A stretch of 45,555 bases of DNA from Ignavibacteria bacterium (GTDB taxonomy: Bacteria > Bacteroidota > Ignavibacteria > Tepidaquicellales > Tepidaquicellaceae): contig JADHVP010000012.1 of assembly GCA_016783945.1 (NCBI GenBank), forward strand, positions 1 through 45,555. The letters run 5' to 3'. Below the pieces are notes generated by a model that was not told the DNA's origin, did not search any database, and was given only the letters and a program-made list of their open reading frames with translations. Below are positions 37,266 through 45,555 of this stretch, piece after piece. Within the stretch, counting starts at the first letter, position 1, and each line of letters starts with the position of its first letter. The position numbers were made by a program, and so were the translations under genes.

Positions 37266-38297
37266 TTAATTTTGACTGATTATGTACTTTGAAATAATCT
37301 CAAAAACTCTGTCATACCTGTATTGAATATTAAAATGTCCATTGTCAAACTCTTCGTGTAAATAATTAATTTCATTTTCTTTTAGCTTCTTGACGAATAT
37401 TCTCGCACCAACATTCAGATTAAATTCATCTTTTTTACCCGCATCGATGAATATCAATTTCAACTTTTGGAGATTTATTTTATACTTTTTAACAAGATTA
37501 ACAGGGTCTTTACGCAGCCACCTATTAAAAACTGATTCGTTTAACTCACCAGTCGAAATATCAAAAGGTAAATCGAAATTATATCCTTTGGATTCTATTC
37601 CATTTGGATTCGGAGAATAACAACTCGACATGCCGATAACATTAAGAATGTTATGAAACGATTTTGGCTTTGGTTGTTTATAATTCAATTCTTTCTTAAT
37701 AAAGTTCGAGACAGCTTTGTGCCCATTTCCATAGCTCTCAATTTGTGCAATAAACTTAGCAAAATCGGGATAATAACAATATTCGAAACACATATCACCA
37801 GCAGTGGAACACATCAATCCAAATACGTCCGGATTTTTCATAGCAAGCATTACTGCACCATAACCACCGCTCGACTTTCCCATAACTGCACGGCTGCGAC
37901 TGCTCCTTATTGTTCTATAATTATTATCGATGTAATTTACCAATTCACTTTTTACGTAATCTTCATACCTGCCAGTAGCTTTTGAATTAGCATATTGACT
38001 GCCGCCATACTTAGTTATACAATCCGGTATAACAACTATCATTTCCGTCATTATCTCTTTTGATATCAACCTGTCAAGTCTTTCATGGATATTCTCATTT
38101 AAAAAAGATTCATTCAATGCCATCATACCTCTCCCGGTAAAACCGGTTAACAAATATACAACGGGATATTTTTTCTTTACCGAATAATACGAATGAGGAA
38201 GATAAACAGGAAAATTTCTTAAAGCAGGATCACCAAGAGGATTATTCTTTAAGATCTTACTTTCAAAAGAATCTATAACAATGCTTCCGCTTTTCAT
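37266..38297 (-). CDS. Alpha/beta-hydrolase, putative esterase (esterase D/antigen 85 type)
   Basis: The product has 343 residues. VVYLLTGFTGRG forms the oxyanion region, MGKSSGGYGA (nucleophile Ser142) the elbow, and FIDAGKKDEF (Asp290) with FDNGHFNIQYR (His321) completes the triad. RNFPVYLPHSYYSVKKKYPVVYLL at residues 28-50 is typical of the putative esterase family that includes S-formylglutathione and enterochelin esterases. No signal peptide is evident. It is the first gene of a run with the Ntn hydrolase (13 bp on) and the pseudo-amidohydrolase. The natural ester is unknown. Confidence 0.87.
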   Translation of the reverse strand: MKSGSIVIDSFESKILKNNPLGDPALRNFPVYLPHSYYSVKKKYPVVYLLTGFTGRGMMALNESFLNENIHERLDRLISKEIMTEMIVVIPDCITKYGGSQYANSKATGRYEDYVKSELVNYIDNNYRTIRSSRSRAVMGKSSGGYGAVMLAMKNPDVFGLMCSTAGDMCFEYCYYPDFAKFIAQIESYGNGHKAVSNFIKKELNYKQPKPKSFHNILNVIGMSSCYSPNPNGIESKGYNFDLPFDISTGELNESVFNRWLRKDPVNLVKKYKINLQKLKLIFIDAGKKDEFNLNVGARIFVKKLKENEINYLHEEFDNGHFNIQYRYDRVFEIISKYIISQN

Positions 38298-38367
38298 TTA
38301 GAATTTTAAAATTATTAAATGGAAAAATTATATCTTTTCAGTTTAATTCTTTAATTCAATCTGTGAA

Positions 38368-38386
38368 CCTGTCTGCGCCAGGCAGA
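38368..38386. repeat. Dispersed 19-bp palindromic unit
   Basis: CCTGTCTGCGCCAGGCAGA matches the reverse complement of 26088-26106 at 17 of 19 positions. CTGTCTG and CAGGCAG pair (one G-T) around a 3-nt loop. It lies between ispD and the esterase gene. Confidence 0.65.
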
Positions 38387-38412
38387 TCTGTGGTTATCAA
38401 TTATTCATGAGT

Positions 38413-39096
38413 TTATAAAAATCTATTAATATCGAATTGCTTCAAGTCGTCTTTTGTAGTTACTTTAATATTTGTTTTTTCCCCTTCGATTATCTTCACC
38501 TTATAACCAGCATTTTCAACAATCGATGATTCATCTGTACCTTTGAACTTCTCACGGTTAGCCTTTTCAAAAGATTTCCGTAATATATCGTATTCAAAAA
38601 TCTGTGGAGTTTGAATTTCCCACAAATATTTTCTCGGGACTGTTCTTAATACAATATTACTTTTATTTACTTCTTTAATGGTATCGTTTATTTTCACACC
38701 CGGTATGACAGCCTTACAATCTTTCACCACTTCCATCATTTCCTTAATTTTTTTTTCAGTAATGAAAGGTCTTACTGCATCGTGAATTATTACATAACAA
38801 TCATCAGTGGGTATAATGACTTTCAAACCATTGAAAACAGAATCATGTCTTGTAGCTCCACCTTCAACTACGGCAATTACTTTTTGAAACTTATTATCTT
38901 TTATTATCTTATGTAACCTTTTAAAATACTCCTTTTTTGTCGCTATTACAATAGATTCAACACTATTTATTGAGTTAAATTTTCTAATCGTATAGGTGAT
39001 CAGTTCTTTGCCATTAAGTTGAAAAAACTGTTTAGGTATCCTGGTTCTGAACCTTTCACCGCTGCCCGAAGCAGGAATAATAACATTAAATTTCAT
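38413..39096 (-). CDS. ispD: 2-C-methyl-D-erythritol 4-phosphate cytidylyltransferase
   Basis: The product has 227 residues. IspD couples MEP to CTP, giving CDP-ME in the non-mevalonate isoprenoid pathway. Motifs present are IPASGSGERF...PKQFFQLNGK (CTP binding; the Lys in PKQF), VVEGGATRHDSVFNGL, VIIHDAVRPFI, GVKINDTIKEV, TPQIFEYDIL and the C-terminal GTDESSIVENAG and IEGEKTNIKVTTKDDL. All catalytic residues seem intact. A ribitol-phosphate cytidylyltransferase is a weaker alternative because KINDTIKEV and TDESSIVE are typical of IspD. It stands alone after the queA terminator, so it should have its own promoter in 39100-39190. Confidence 0.9.
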   Translation of the reverse strand: MKFNVIIPASGSGERFRTRIPKQFFQLNGKELITYTIRKFNSINSVESIVIATKKEYFKRLHKIIKDNKFQKVIAVVEGGATRHDSVFNGLKVIIPTDDCYVIIHDAVRPFITEKKIKEMMEVVKDCKAVIPGVKINDTIKEVNKSNIVLRTVPRKYLWEIQTPQIFEYDILRKSFEKANREKFKGTDESSIVENAGYKVKIIEGEKTNIKVTTKDDLKQFDINRFL

Positions 39097-39194
39097 GAAT
39101 ATCTGTAATATATATGAAAATGAAACTAATAATTATTCAAGACTAATAAAAGTCTATGCTAAAACATAATGTAAGGGTAGCCTTTATAAAGAAA

Positions 39195-39238
39195 AAACCC
39201 GAACAAAAATCTATTGAAACCATTTTATATTCGGGTTT
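39195..39238 (-). terminator. Terminator of the eno-queA operon
   Basis: A 9-bp stem (AAACCCGAA / TTCGGGTTT) closes a 26-nt loop. On the minus strand a T run follows (A run at 39192-39197). It begins 28 bp past the queA stop. Confidence 0.8.
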
Positions 39239-39265
39239 GAAAAATCAATTGAAAACTTTATAAGT

Positions 39266-40300
39266 TTATATGATCAGCATCGAATCTCCGTAGCTGTAGA
39301 ATTTATATTTTTCTCTAATAGCTTTTTTATAAGCCTTCATAACGAAGTCTCTATCTGCAAAAGCACATACAAGCATCAGTAAAGTACTTTGTGGCATATG
39401 TAATTTCGAAACCAATACATCAACAACATTTAATGTCTGTGGTGGATGAATAAATTTATCTGTCCACCCTTTTCCCGATCTTACATGTTTTCCTGTAATA
39501 ACGCTCGATTCTAAAGCTCTTGCTACAGAAGTTCCTACAGCGACAACCCTATGGCTACCATCAATCGTATTATTAATAATATCAGCATATTCTTTGGAAA
39601 TTTCAAAATACTCAGAATCCATCCTGTGTTTTGAAAGGTCTTCAACTTCAACAAGCCTGAATGTTCCGAGACCTATATGAAGTGTAATGTAAGCAATCTG
39701 AACGCCTTTCTTTTTTATCCTATTTAAAAGCTCCTTCGTGAAATGTATTCCCGCCGCTGGAGCAGCAACTGAACCAACATTCTTTGCATAAACTGTTTGG
39801 TAATATGTTTTATCTTTTTCCGTTGATTCTCTTTTTATGTAAGGGGGAAGAGGAGTCTTTCCTAACTTTTCGATATACTTTCTGAAATCTCCTTTAATAT
39901 TGAAGCGAACAATTCTACCCCGTGATGTTGTATTGTCTATTACTTCACAATATAAATTTTTAGTAAAAAAAATCCTGTTTCCTATCCTGACTTTCCGAGC
40001 AGGATCAACTACTACATCCCAGATGTTATCATCTTCAGATAATTGCCTCAACAAAAAGACTTCAATCTTAGCTTTTGTCTTCTCTTTCATCCCAAACAGT
40101 CTTGCAGGAAATACTTTAGAATCATTCAATACAAGAATATCACCTTTATTTAAATATTCAATAATATTTCGAAACCTCTTAGTTACAATGGTCTGCTCTT
40201 CCCGATTAAGAATCATTAACTTATTAGTATCCCTTGGGGTTTTAGGATGTTTAGCGATTAAATTTCTTGGAAGGTTATACTTAAACTGAGTAAGTTTCAT
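39266..40300 (-). CDS. queA: tRNA preQ1(34) S-adenosylmethionine ribosyltransferase-isomerase
   Basis: The product has 344 residues, the family length. QueA transfers the ribosyl moiety of SAM to preQ1 in tRNA, forming epoxyqueuosine. Diagnostic blocks are FKYNLPRNLIAKHP near the N-terminus, GDILVLNDSKVFPARL, TPLPPYIKR, YQTVYAKNVGSVAAPAAGIHFT, LHIGLGTFRLVEVEDLSKHRMDSEYFEI, VGTSVARALES and LHMPQSTLLMLVCAF. It starts 7 bp after the enolase stop, so the two share an mRNA. This pairing is not a known functional link and probably reflects shared growth-related expression. Confidence 0.95.
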   Translation of the reverse strand: MKLTQFKYNLPRNLIAKHPKTPRDTNKLMILNREEQTIVTKRFRNIIEYLNKGDILVLNDSKVFPARLFGMKEKTKAKIEVFLLRQLSEDDNIWDVVVDPARKVRIGNRIFFTKNLYCEVIDNTTSRGRIVRFNIKGDFRKYIEKLGKTPLPPYIKRESTEKDKTYYQTVYAKNVGSVAAPAAGIHFTKELLNRIKKKGVQIAYITLHIGLGTFRLVEVEDLSKHRMDSEYFEISKEYADIINNTIDGSHRVVAVGTSVARALESSVITGKHVRSGKGWTDKFIHPPQTLNVVDVLVSKLHMPQSTLLMLVCAFADRDFVMKAYKKAIREKYKFYSYGDSMLII

Positions 40301-40307
40301 ATATAGA

Positions 40308-41627
<1,320 letters not shown>

Positions 41628-41659
41628 TTAATATTTAAGATTGGATTTTAAAAACGTTA

Positions 41660-41688
41660 AATATAATTTTTAAAGTTTATGAAATCAA
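41660..41688 (-). promoter_or_regulatory. Possible sigma-70-like promoter of eno
   Basis: On the minus strand TTGATT (41688-41683) and TATATT (41665-41660) are separated by 17 bases, with the ATG 32 bases further on. Spacing is ideal, but the DNA is so AT-rich that chance matches are common, and the promoter consensus of this lineage is uncertain. Confidence 0.35.
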
Positions 41689-41866
41689 TTCATTAATCCA
41701 TATTAAGCATAAATTTTTCGTAAAAATATTTAAAATAAATTTCATAAAATTAAAATATTAGCCGATTTTTATATCGAACAGCTTTTCATTCGCAATTACA
41801 CTTTTTTAGCTTGAAAATTCATGCAAATTTAGTGATATTTATTGTTTCAAAAATTTAAAATTAATT

Positions 41867-42490
41867 ATGAAAAATATTTTTTCCAAATATGTTCTATATA
41901 CATTAATTTTCTCTACATTTCTGATCTTTAATTATAATTGCACAAGTACAATCGATCTATTGAAAAACATACAAAGATTAAAATTTAAGTTAGGTAGCGT
42001 TAATAATTTTAAAATAGCAGGGATATCCATTTCGAATAAAAGTTCAATTACCGATTTTTCCATAACAGACGGTTTAAAGCTGGTAAATTCATTTTCTAAT
42101 GGTCAGTTACCTGCATCATTCAGATTGAATGTACTTGCGAAGAATCCGAATGATGGTACCGGGGGTTCACCAAATACGACAACTACTTTAACACAACTTA
42201 AGTGGAGATTATTCATCGATAGTAAAGAAACTATCAACGGAAATATTTCTCAAAACATTGAAGTCCCGGGCACCGGTCAAGAAACAACGATTCCTGTTGA
42301 TATGTCACTCGATCTTTATAAGTTTTTTAATGAAATGGGATATGAAAGCGTAGTTAACCTTGCACTTGCATTAGGAGGTGTTCAGGGTTCTTCATCAAGA
42401 ATCACTTTAAAAGGAACTCCGTCAATGGAAACTATTTTTGGACCAATTTCATCAGGCGAAATAACGATTGTCGATAAACAATTTAATTAA
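41867..42490 (+). CDS. LEA14-like (WHy-type) lipoprotein, 207 aa
   Basis: A lipoprotein signal peptide ends in FNYNC (Cys25). The mature domain has the water-stress/LEA14 layout: IKNFKIAGISISNKSS-like opening strands (FKIAGISI), a FRLNVLAKNPND turn (family: v.v.NPN), LKWRLFIDSKETINGNIS, PVDMSLDL and a closing RITLKGTPSMETIFGPISSGEITI. Such proteins are membrane-anchored beta-sandwiches found in many Bacteroidota. Their role is unproven. It precedes cmk by 25 bp on the same strand, which suggests co-transcription. Confidence 0.8.
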   Translation: MKNIFSKYVLYTLIFSTFLIFNYNCTSTIDLLKNIQRLKFKLGSVNNFKIAGISISNKSSITDFSITDGLKLVNSFSNGQLPASFRLNVLAKNPNDGTGGSPNTTTTLTQLKWRLFIDSKETINGNISQNIEVPGTGQETTIPVDMSLDLYKFFNEMGYESVVNLALALGGVQGSSSRITLKGTPSMETIFGPISSGEITIVDKQFN

Positions 42491-42515
42491 GAATATATAA
42501 CTTACCGGATTTTGA

Positions 42516-43175
42516 ATGAAGAAGATGATAATTGCTATTGATGGACCGTCGGGGACTGGTAAAAGTACAACTGCAAGACTATTAGGAGAAAGAATGAACA
42601 TCCGCTATATTGACAGCGGAACAATGTACAGAGGTATCACACATGTTATACTTAAAAGTGATATTAAACCTAACGAACTAAAGAAAATAATTGAAATAGC
42701 AAATGATTCTAAATTTGAGTACAGTAATAACAAAGTTTTTATGAACGGAATTGATATTACGAAAGAAATAAAATCGTTAGAAGTGATGAATAAGGTAAGT
42801 AGTGTTAGTAAAATCAAAGAACTGAGAAACTCACTTGTTGATAAACAGAGAAAAGTTGCAGAGGATGAAAGTTTAATCATGGATGGAAAGGACATAGGTA
42901 CAGTCGTTTTCCCTGATGCGGATTTTAAGTTTTTTTTAATTTGCGATCTTAACACGAGAGCTTCAAGAAGACAAGAAGAGTTTTTAGATATGGGGTATAA
43001 TATCCCAATTGACAAAATAATAAAAGAGTTAAAAAAAAGAGATGAAATGGATATGAAAAGGACTTTTAGTCCACTTAAAAAAGCTAAAGATGCGATAGAA
43101 ATAGACACAACTCATATGATAATTGAAGAACAAATAGATTGTTTATACAGAAAAATAATTTCAAATACTTATTAA
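42516..43175 (+). CDS. cmk: Cytidylate kinase
   Basis: The product has 219 residues. It phosphorylates CMP/dCMP with ATP. It shows the P-loop GPSGTGKST (10-18), YIDSGTMYRGITH (CMP binding), the short NMP-binding insert with FMNGIDITKEI, IMDGKDIGTVVFPDADFKFFL (usually DGRDIGT; here Lys replaces Arg) and RASRRQEE in the lid. Downstream RDEMDMKRTFSPLKKAKDAIEIDT is the standard C-terminal block. The gene order cmk-rpsA is conserved in many bacteria and supports the call. Confidence 0.95.
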   Translation: MKKMIIAIDGPSGTGKSTTARLLGERMNIRYIDSGTMYRGITHVILKSDIKPNELKKIIEIANDSKFEYSNNKVFMNGIDITKEIKSLEVMNKVSSVSKIKELRNSLVDKQRKVAEDESLIMDGKDIGTVVFPDADFKFFLICDLNTRASRRQEEFLDMGYNIPIDKIIKELKKRDEMDMKRTFSPLKKAKDAIEIDTTHMIIEEQIDCLYRKIISNTY

Positions 43176-43190
43176 TTTTTTTAATTTACT

Positions 43191-43219
43191 CCCGTTCATG
43201 AGTAAAAACTTTGAATGGG
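43191..43219 (+). terminator. Weak hairpin between cmk and rpsA
   Basis: CCCGTTCA and TGAATGGG pair over 8 bp with one G-T, and CTTTTAAT follows. It may terminate or attenuate part of the cmk transcript. The short T run makes it weak. Confidence 0.35.
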
Positions 43220-43309
43220 CTTTTAATAACTTAAACCTTTGATAACTGGATTTTACTTAATCAAAGGAAAAATTCTGTTTCATTACAGAAAACCAGGAGA
43301 TAAATTTTA

Positions 43310-45555
43310 ATGACAAATGAATTAGAAACTTCTCAATTAGATTCTGAAATATCAAATGACGAAGATAATAAAACCGTAGAAAACGAAATTGCTACAAAGG
43401 AAACAAAAAACTCTAACGAGGAAAAATCTAAGGTCCCTAAATTCATAAACCCGGATTATGACGACGAAGAATTTCAAACAATGTTAAAGTTGTATGAAAA
43501 AACTTTCAACGTCATAAAGGAAAATGAACTTGTTAAAGGTAAGATTGTCGCAATACACGGCGAAGATGTGTTAATAGATATAGGCTCAAAATCAGATGGC
43601 AGGGTATCAATAAATGAGTTCTCCAATCAGGAAGAACTCGTCGTAGGTAATGAAATTGAAATATTCTTAGAAAAGATTGAAGATAAAGAAGGACAGCTTA
43701 TACTTTCTAAAAAGAAAGCTGATTCCATCAAAATGTGGGACAACATTGTTGAAGCACAAAAGAACAGCACAATAGTACAAGGAAAATGTATAAGAAGAAT
43801 AAAAGGAGGATTTGTAGTTGACCTGAACGGTTTAACCGCATTCCTTCCCGGCTCTCAAATCGATACTAAACCCATCAGGGATTACGATGAATATGTCGGT
43901 AAGACACTTGACTTCAAAGTTATAAAAATAAACAACCAGATTGAAAATATTATTGTATCACATAAAATTCTTATCGAAGAATCGATGGCAGGACAACGTG
44001 AAGAACTTCTTCGGACAATTAAAAAGGGAATTACATTAGACGCGAACGTAAAAGCAATCACGGATTTTGGAGTGTTTGTTGATCTTGGAGGATTGGATGG
44101 ATTAATTCATATCACTGACCTTTCATGGGGCAGAATTAACCACCCGAGTGATGTAGTTAAACTGGATCAGAAAATAAGAGTTTATGTAATCGAATTCGAT
44201 GAAGAAAAGCAACGAGTATATTTAGGATTGAAACAACTTCAGCCTCACCCATGGGATAACATCGAAGAAAAATTTAATATCGGTGATAAAGTTTCGGGCA
44301 AGGTTGTCTCGCTTACTGAATACGGAGCTTTTATTGAAATAGAAAAAGGCATTGAGGGTTTAATTCATATCAGTGAAATGTCATGGACACAGCACATAAC
44401 AAATCCAAGCCAAATGGTTACAATGGGACAAGTAGTTGAAGCCCAGATTTTAAACATAGATTTAGAGAACAGAAAACTATCACTCGGAATGAAACAGCTT
44501 ACTCCCAACCCATGGCAAAGCTTGCTTGAAAGGTTTCCTGTCGGGACAAAGCAAAAAGGAAAAGTATGCAACATTACTAACTTTGGTGTCTTTGTCGAGC
44601 TGGAAGAAGGGGTTGACGGTTTAGTTCATATCTCAGACCTTTCGTGGACAAAGAAGATTCTTGATGTAAATGATTTCATTAAAATGGGTGATGATTTAGA
44701 AGTCGTTATATTGGGAGTTGACGTTGCTAATCAAAGAATATCATTAGGTCACAAACAACTTTTCGACAATCCATGGGATAAGTTAGAAGAAAAATATAAA
44801 ATGGGTTTTGAAACCGAGTGTAAAGTAATAAAACCAATTGAAAAAGGGATCATAGTTGAATTACCTGACTTAGTCGACTCTTTTATCCCGGCATCTCAGC
44901 TTGCGGTTGCTCCTATAAGAAATTTCGGAGAACATTTTAATTTTGGCGATACTTTAAAAACAGAATTGATCGAGTTTGATAAAAGCAATAAAAAAATTGT
45001 CCTTTCGGTTATCGAATACTTTAAAGACAAAGATCAATCAGAAATCGATGAATACATTGCTAAATATAAACTTCCGAGAAAATTTACAGCAAATGATATT
45101 AAGGAAAAGACAAGAAGCTTTGAATCAGAACAGATTGATTTTAAATTGGAGGATATAATCGGGGAAGATGTTCCACTTGCGAACAAACCCCCTGCAATTA
45201 AAACCTTCGAGAAAAAATCTGCAGAGACTGATATAAAACCAATTACTGAAAAAATTGAAGAACCTGCAGACACGGAAATAAAAGAACCTGTCGATGAAAA
45301 AAAGGTTGATGAAAAAGTCGAGGTTAAATCAGAAGAAAAAAATGTTGATGAGAAAACCGAAGTTAAAGATATAAATGAGACACTTGAGAAAACTGAAGAA
45401 ACCGTGAAGGTTGAACCGGAAAAGAAAGAAGACGAGCCAATCGAAAAGAAAGAAGACGAGCCAATCGAAAAGAAAGAAGACGAGCCAATCGAAAAGAAAG
45501 AAGACGAGCCAATCGAAAAGAAAGAAGACGAGCCAATCGAAAAGAAAGAAGACGA
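43310..45555 (+). CDS. rpsA: 30S ribosomal protein S1, C-terminus beyond window
   Basis: I read this open frame from the ATG at 43310, with AGGAGA (43295-43300) nine bases upstream; 748 codons are visible. After a ~65-residue acidic leader come six S1 (OB-fold) domains. Signatures include GKIVAIHGEDVLIDIGSKSDG (domain 1), FGVFVDLGGLDGLIHITDLSW (3), YGAFIEIEKGIEGLIHISEMSW (4) and FGVFVELEEGVDGLVHISDLSW (5). S1 binds mRNA and recruits it to the 30S subunit. After domain 6 (about residue 580) there is a long Lys/Glu-rich tail that ends in exact KKEDEPIE repeats and runs off the window. Typical S1 is about 550-620 residues, so the tail is an extension. Confidence 0.95.
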   Translation, partial: MTNELETSQLDSEISNDEDNKTVENEIATKETKNSNEEKSKVPKFINPDYDDEEFQTMLKLYEKTFNVIKENELVKGKIVAIHGEDVLIDIGSKSDGRVSINEFSNQEELVVGNEIEIFLEKIEDKEGQLILSKKKADSIKMWDNIVEAQKNSTIVQGKCIRRIKGGFVVDLNGLTAFLPGSQIDTKPIRDYDEYVGKTLDFKVIKINNQIENIIVSHKILIEESMAGQREELLRTIKKGITLDANVKAITDFGVFVDLGGLDGLIHITDLSWGRINHPSDVVKLDQKIRVYVIEFDEEKQRVYLGLKQLQPHPWDNIEEKFNIGDKVSGKVVSLTEYGAFIEIEKGIEGLIHISEMSWTQHITNPSQMVTMGQVVEAQILNIDLENRKLSLGMKQLTPNPWQSLLERFPVGTKQKGKVCNITNFGVFVELEEGVDGLVHISDLSWTKKILDVNDFIKMGDDLEVVILGVDVANQRISLGHKQLFDNPWDKLEEKYKMGFETECKVIKPIEKGIIVELPDLVDSFIPASQLAVAPIRNFGEHFNFGDTLKTELIEFDKSNKKIVLSVIEYFKDKDQSEIDEYIAKYKLPRKFTANDIKEKTRSFESEQIDFKLEDIIGEDVPLANKPPAIKTFEKKSAETDIKPITEKIEEPADTEIKEPVDEKKVDEKVEVKSEEKNVDEKTEVKDINETLEKTEETVKVEPEKKEDEPIEKKEDEPIEKKEDEPIEKKEDEPIEKKEDEPIEKKED
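45421..45555 (+). repeat. Exact 24-bp tandem repeats in the S1 tail
   Basis: Five identical 24-bp units (starts 45421, 45445, 45469, 45493, 45517) and a 15-bp partial unit reach the window edge. They encode KKEDEPIE octads. Complete identity, even at third codon positions, indicates very recent expansion or active slippage. Confidence 0.95.

Noticed and set aside
29063-39190. Similarity between AGGGATTGCCTTTATTAA near 29063 and AGGGTAGCCTTTATAAAG near 39173
   Set aside because: Short and gapped similarity in AT-rich DNA; the second copy has no inverted partner.

Overview
The window looks like an AT-rich chromosome segment from an Ignavibacteria/Ignavibacteriales-type bacterium (Bacteroidota/Chlorobi group). 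Five large exported proteins end in a type IX secretion (T9SS, type A) sorting domain with the NYPNPFNPxT core and a terminal SGxYFYxxxxGDFxxxKKMxLxK block, which is typical of that lineage. Housekeeping genes (eno-queA, cmk-rpsA, ispD) show it is ordinary chromosome. Most genes lie on the minus strand. I saw no rRNA, tRNA, CRISPR array, transposase or phage gene.

Layout. 1-1.5 kb: archaeal-type thiolase (cut by the window edge) and HMG-CoA synthase. 1.5-2.8 kb: a decayed gene fragment, then a small membrane protein resembling Mpv17/PMP22. 2.9-6.7 kb: two T9SS beta-propeller proteins. 7-8.3 kb: an unrecognised 225-residue protein, a 21-bp tandem-repeat array and a small membrane-anchored protein. 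8.5-10 kb: a helical hypothetical. 10-15.1 kb: two tandem paralogous T9SS proteins with BNR-like propellers. 15.5-15.8 kb: a second 21-bp array. 16-20 kb: glucan phosphorylase, MFS exporter, DUF971 protein. 20-24.3 kb: hybrid histidine kinase with seven PAS domains. 24.6-26 kb: a lipoprotein and a secreted protein. 26.1-28.9 kb: a small defence-like pair, a PIN-like protein and a GmrSD-type DUF262/DUF1524 enzyme, with related short repeats on both sides of the PIN-like gene. 29-29.4 kb: a third 21-bp array plus several palindromes. 29.5-34.3 kb: T9SS subtilase and an exported hypothetical. 34.4-38.3 kb: a run of a degenerate amidohydrolase, an Ntn asparaginase and an esterase. 38.4-41.6 kb: ispD, then eno-queA. 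41.9-45.6 kb: LEA14-like lipoprotein, cmk, rpsA (cut by the window edge).

How it fits together. The secreted propellers and the subtilase would be exported by Sec, then by a T9SS encoded elsewhere. IspD (MEP pathway) and an archaeal-type thiolase/HMG-CoA synthase pair (mevalonate entry) occur in the same window, so either both isoprenoid routes exist or the acyl-CoA pair does something else. The most unusual signals are three unrelated-sequence intergenic arrays with the same 21-bp period and short dyad-symmetric cores, the PIN-like/GmrSD pair with flanking repeats, and an amidohydrolase-fold protein that appears to have lost its metal ligands.
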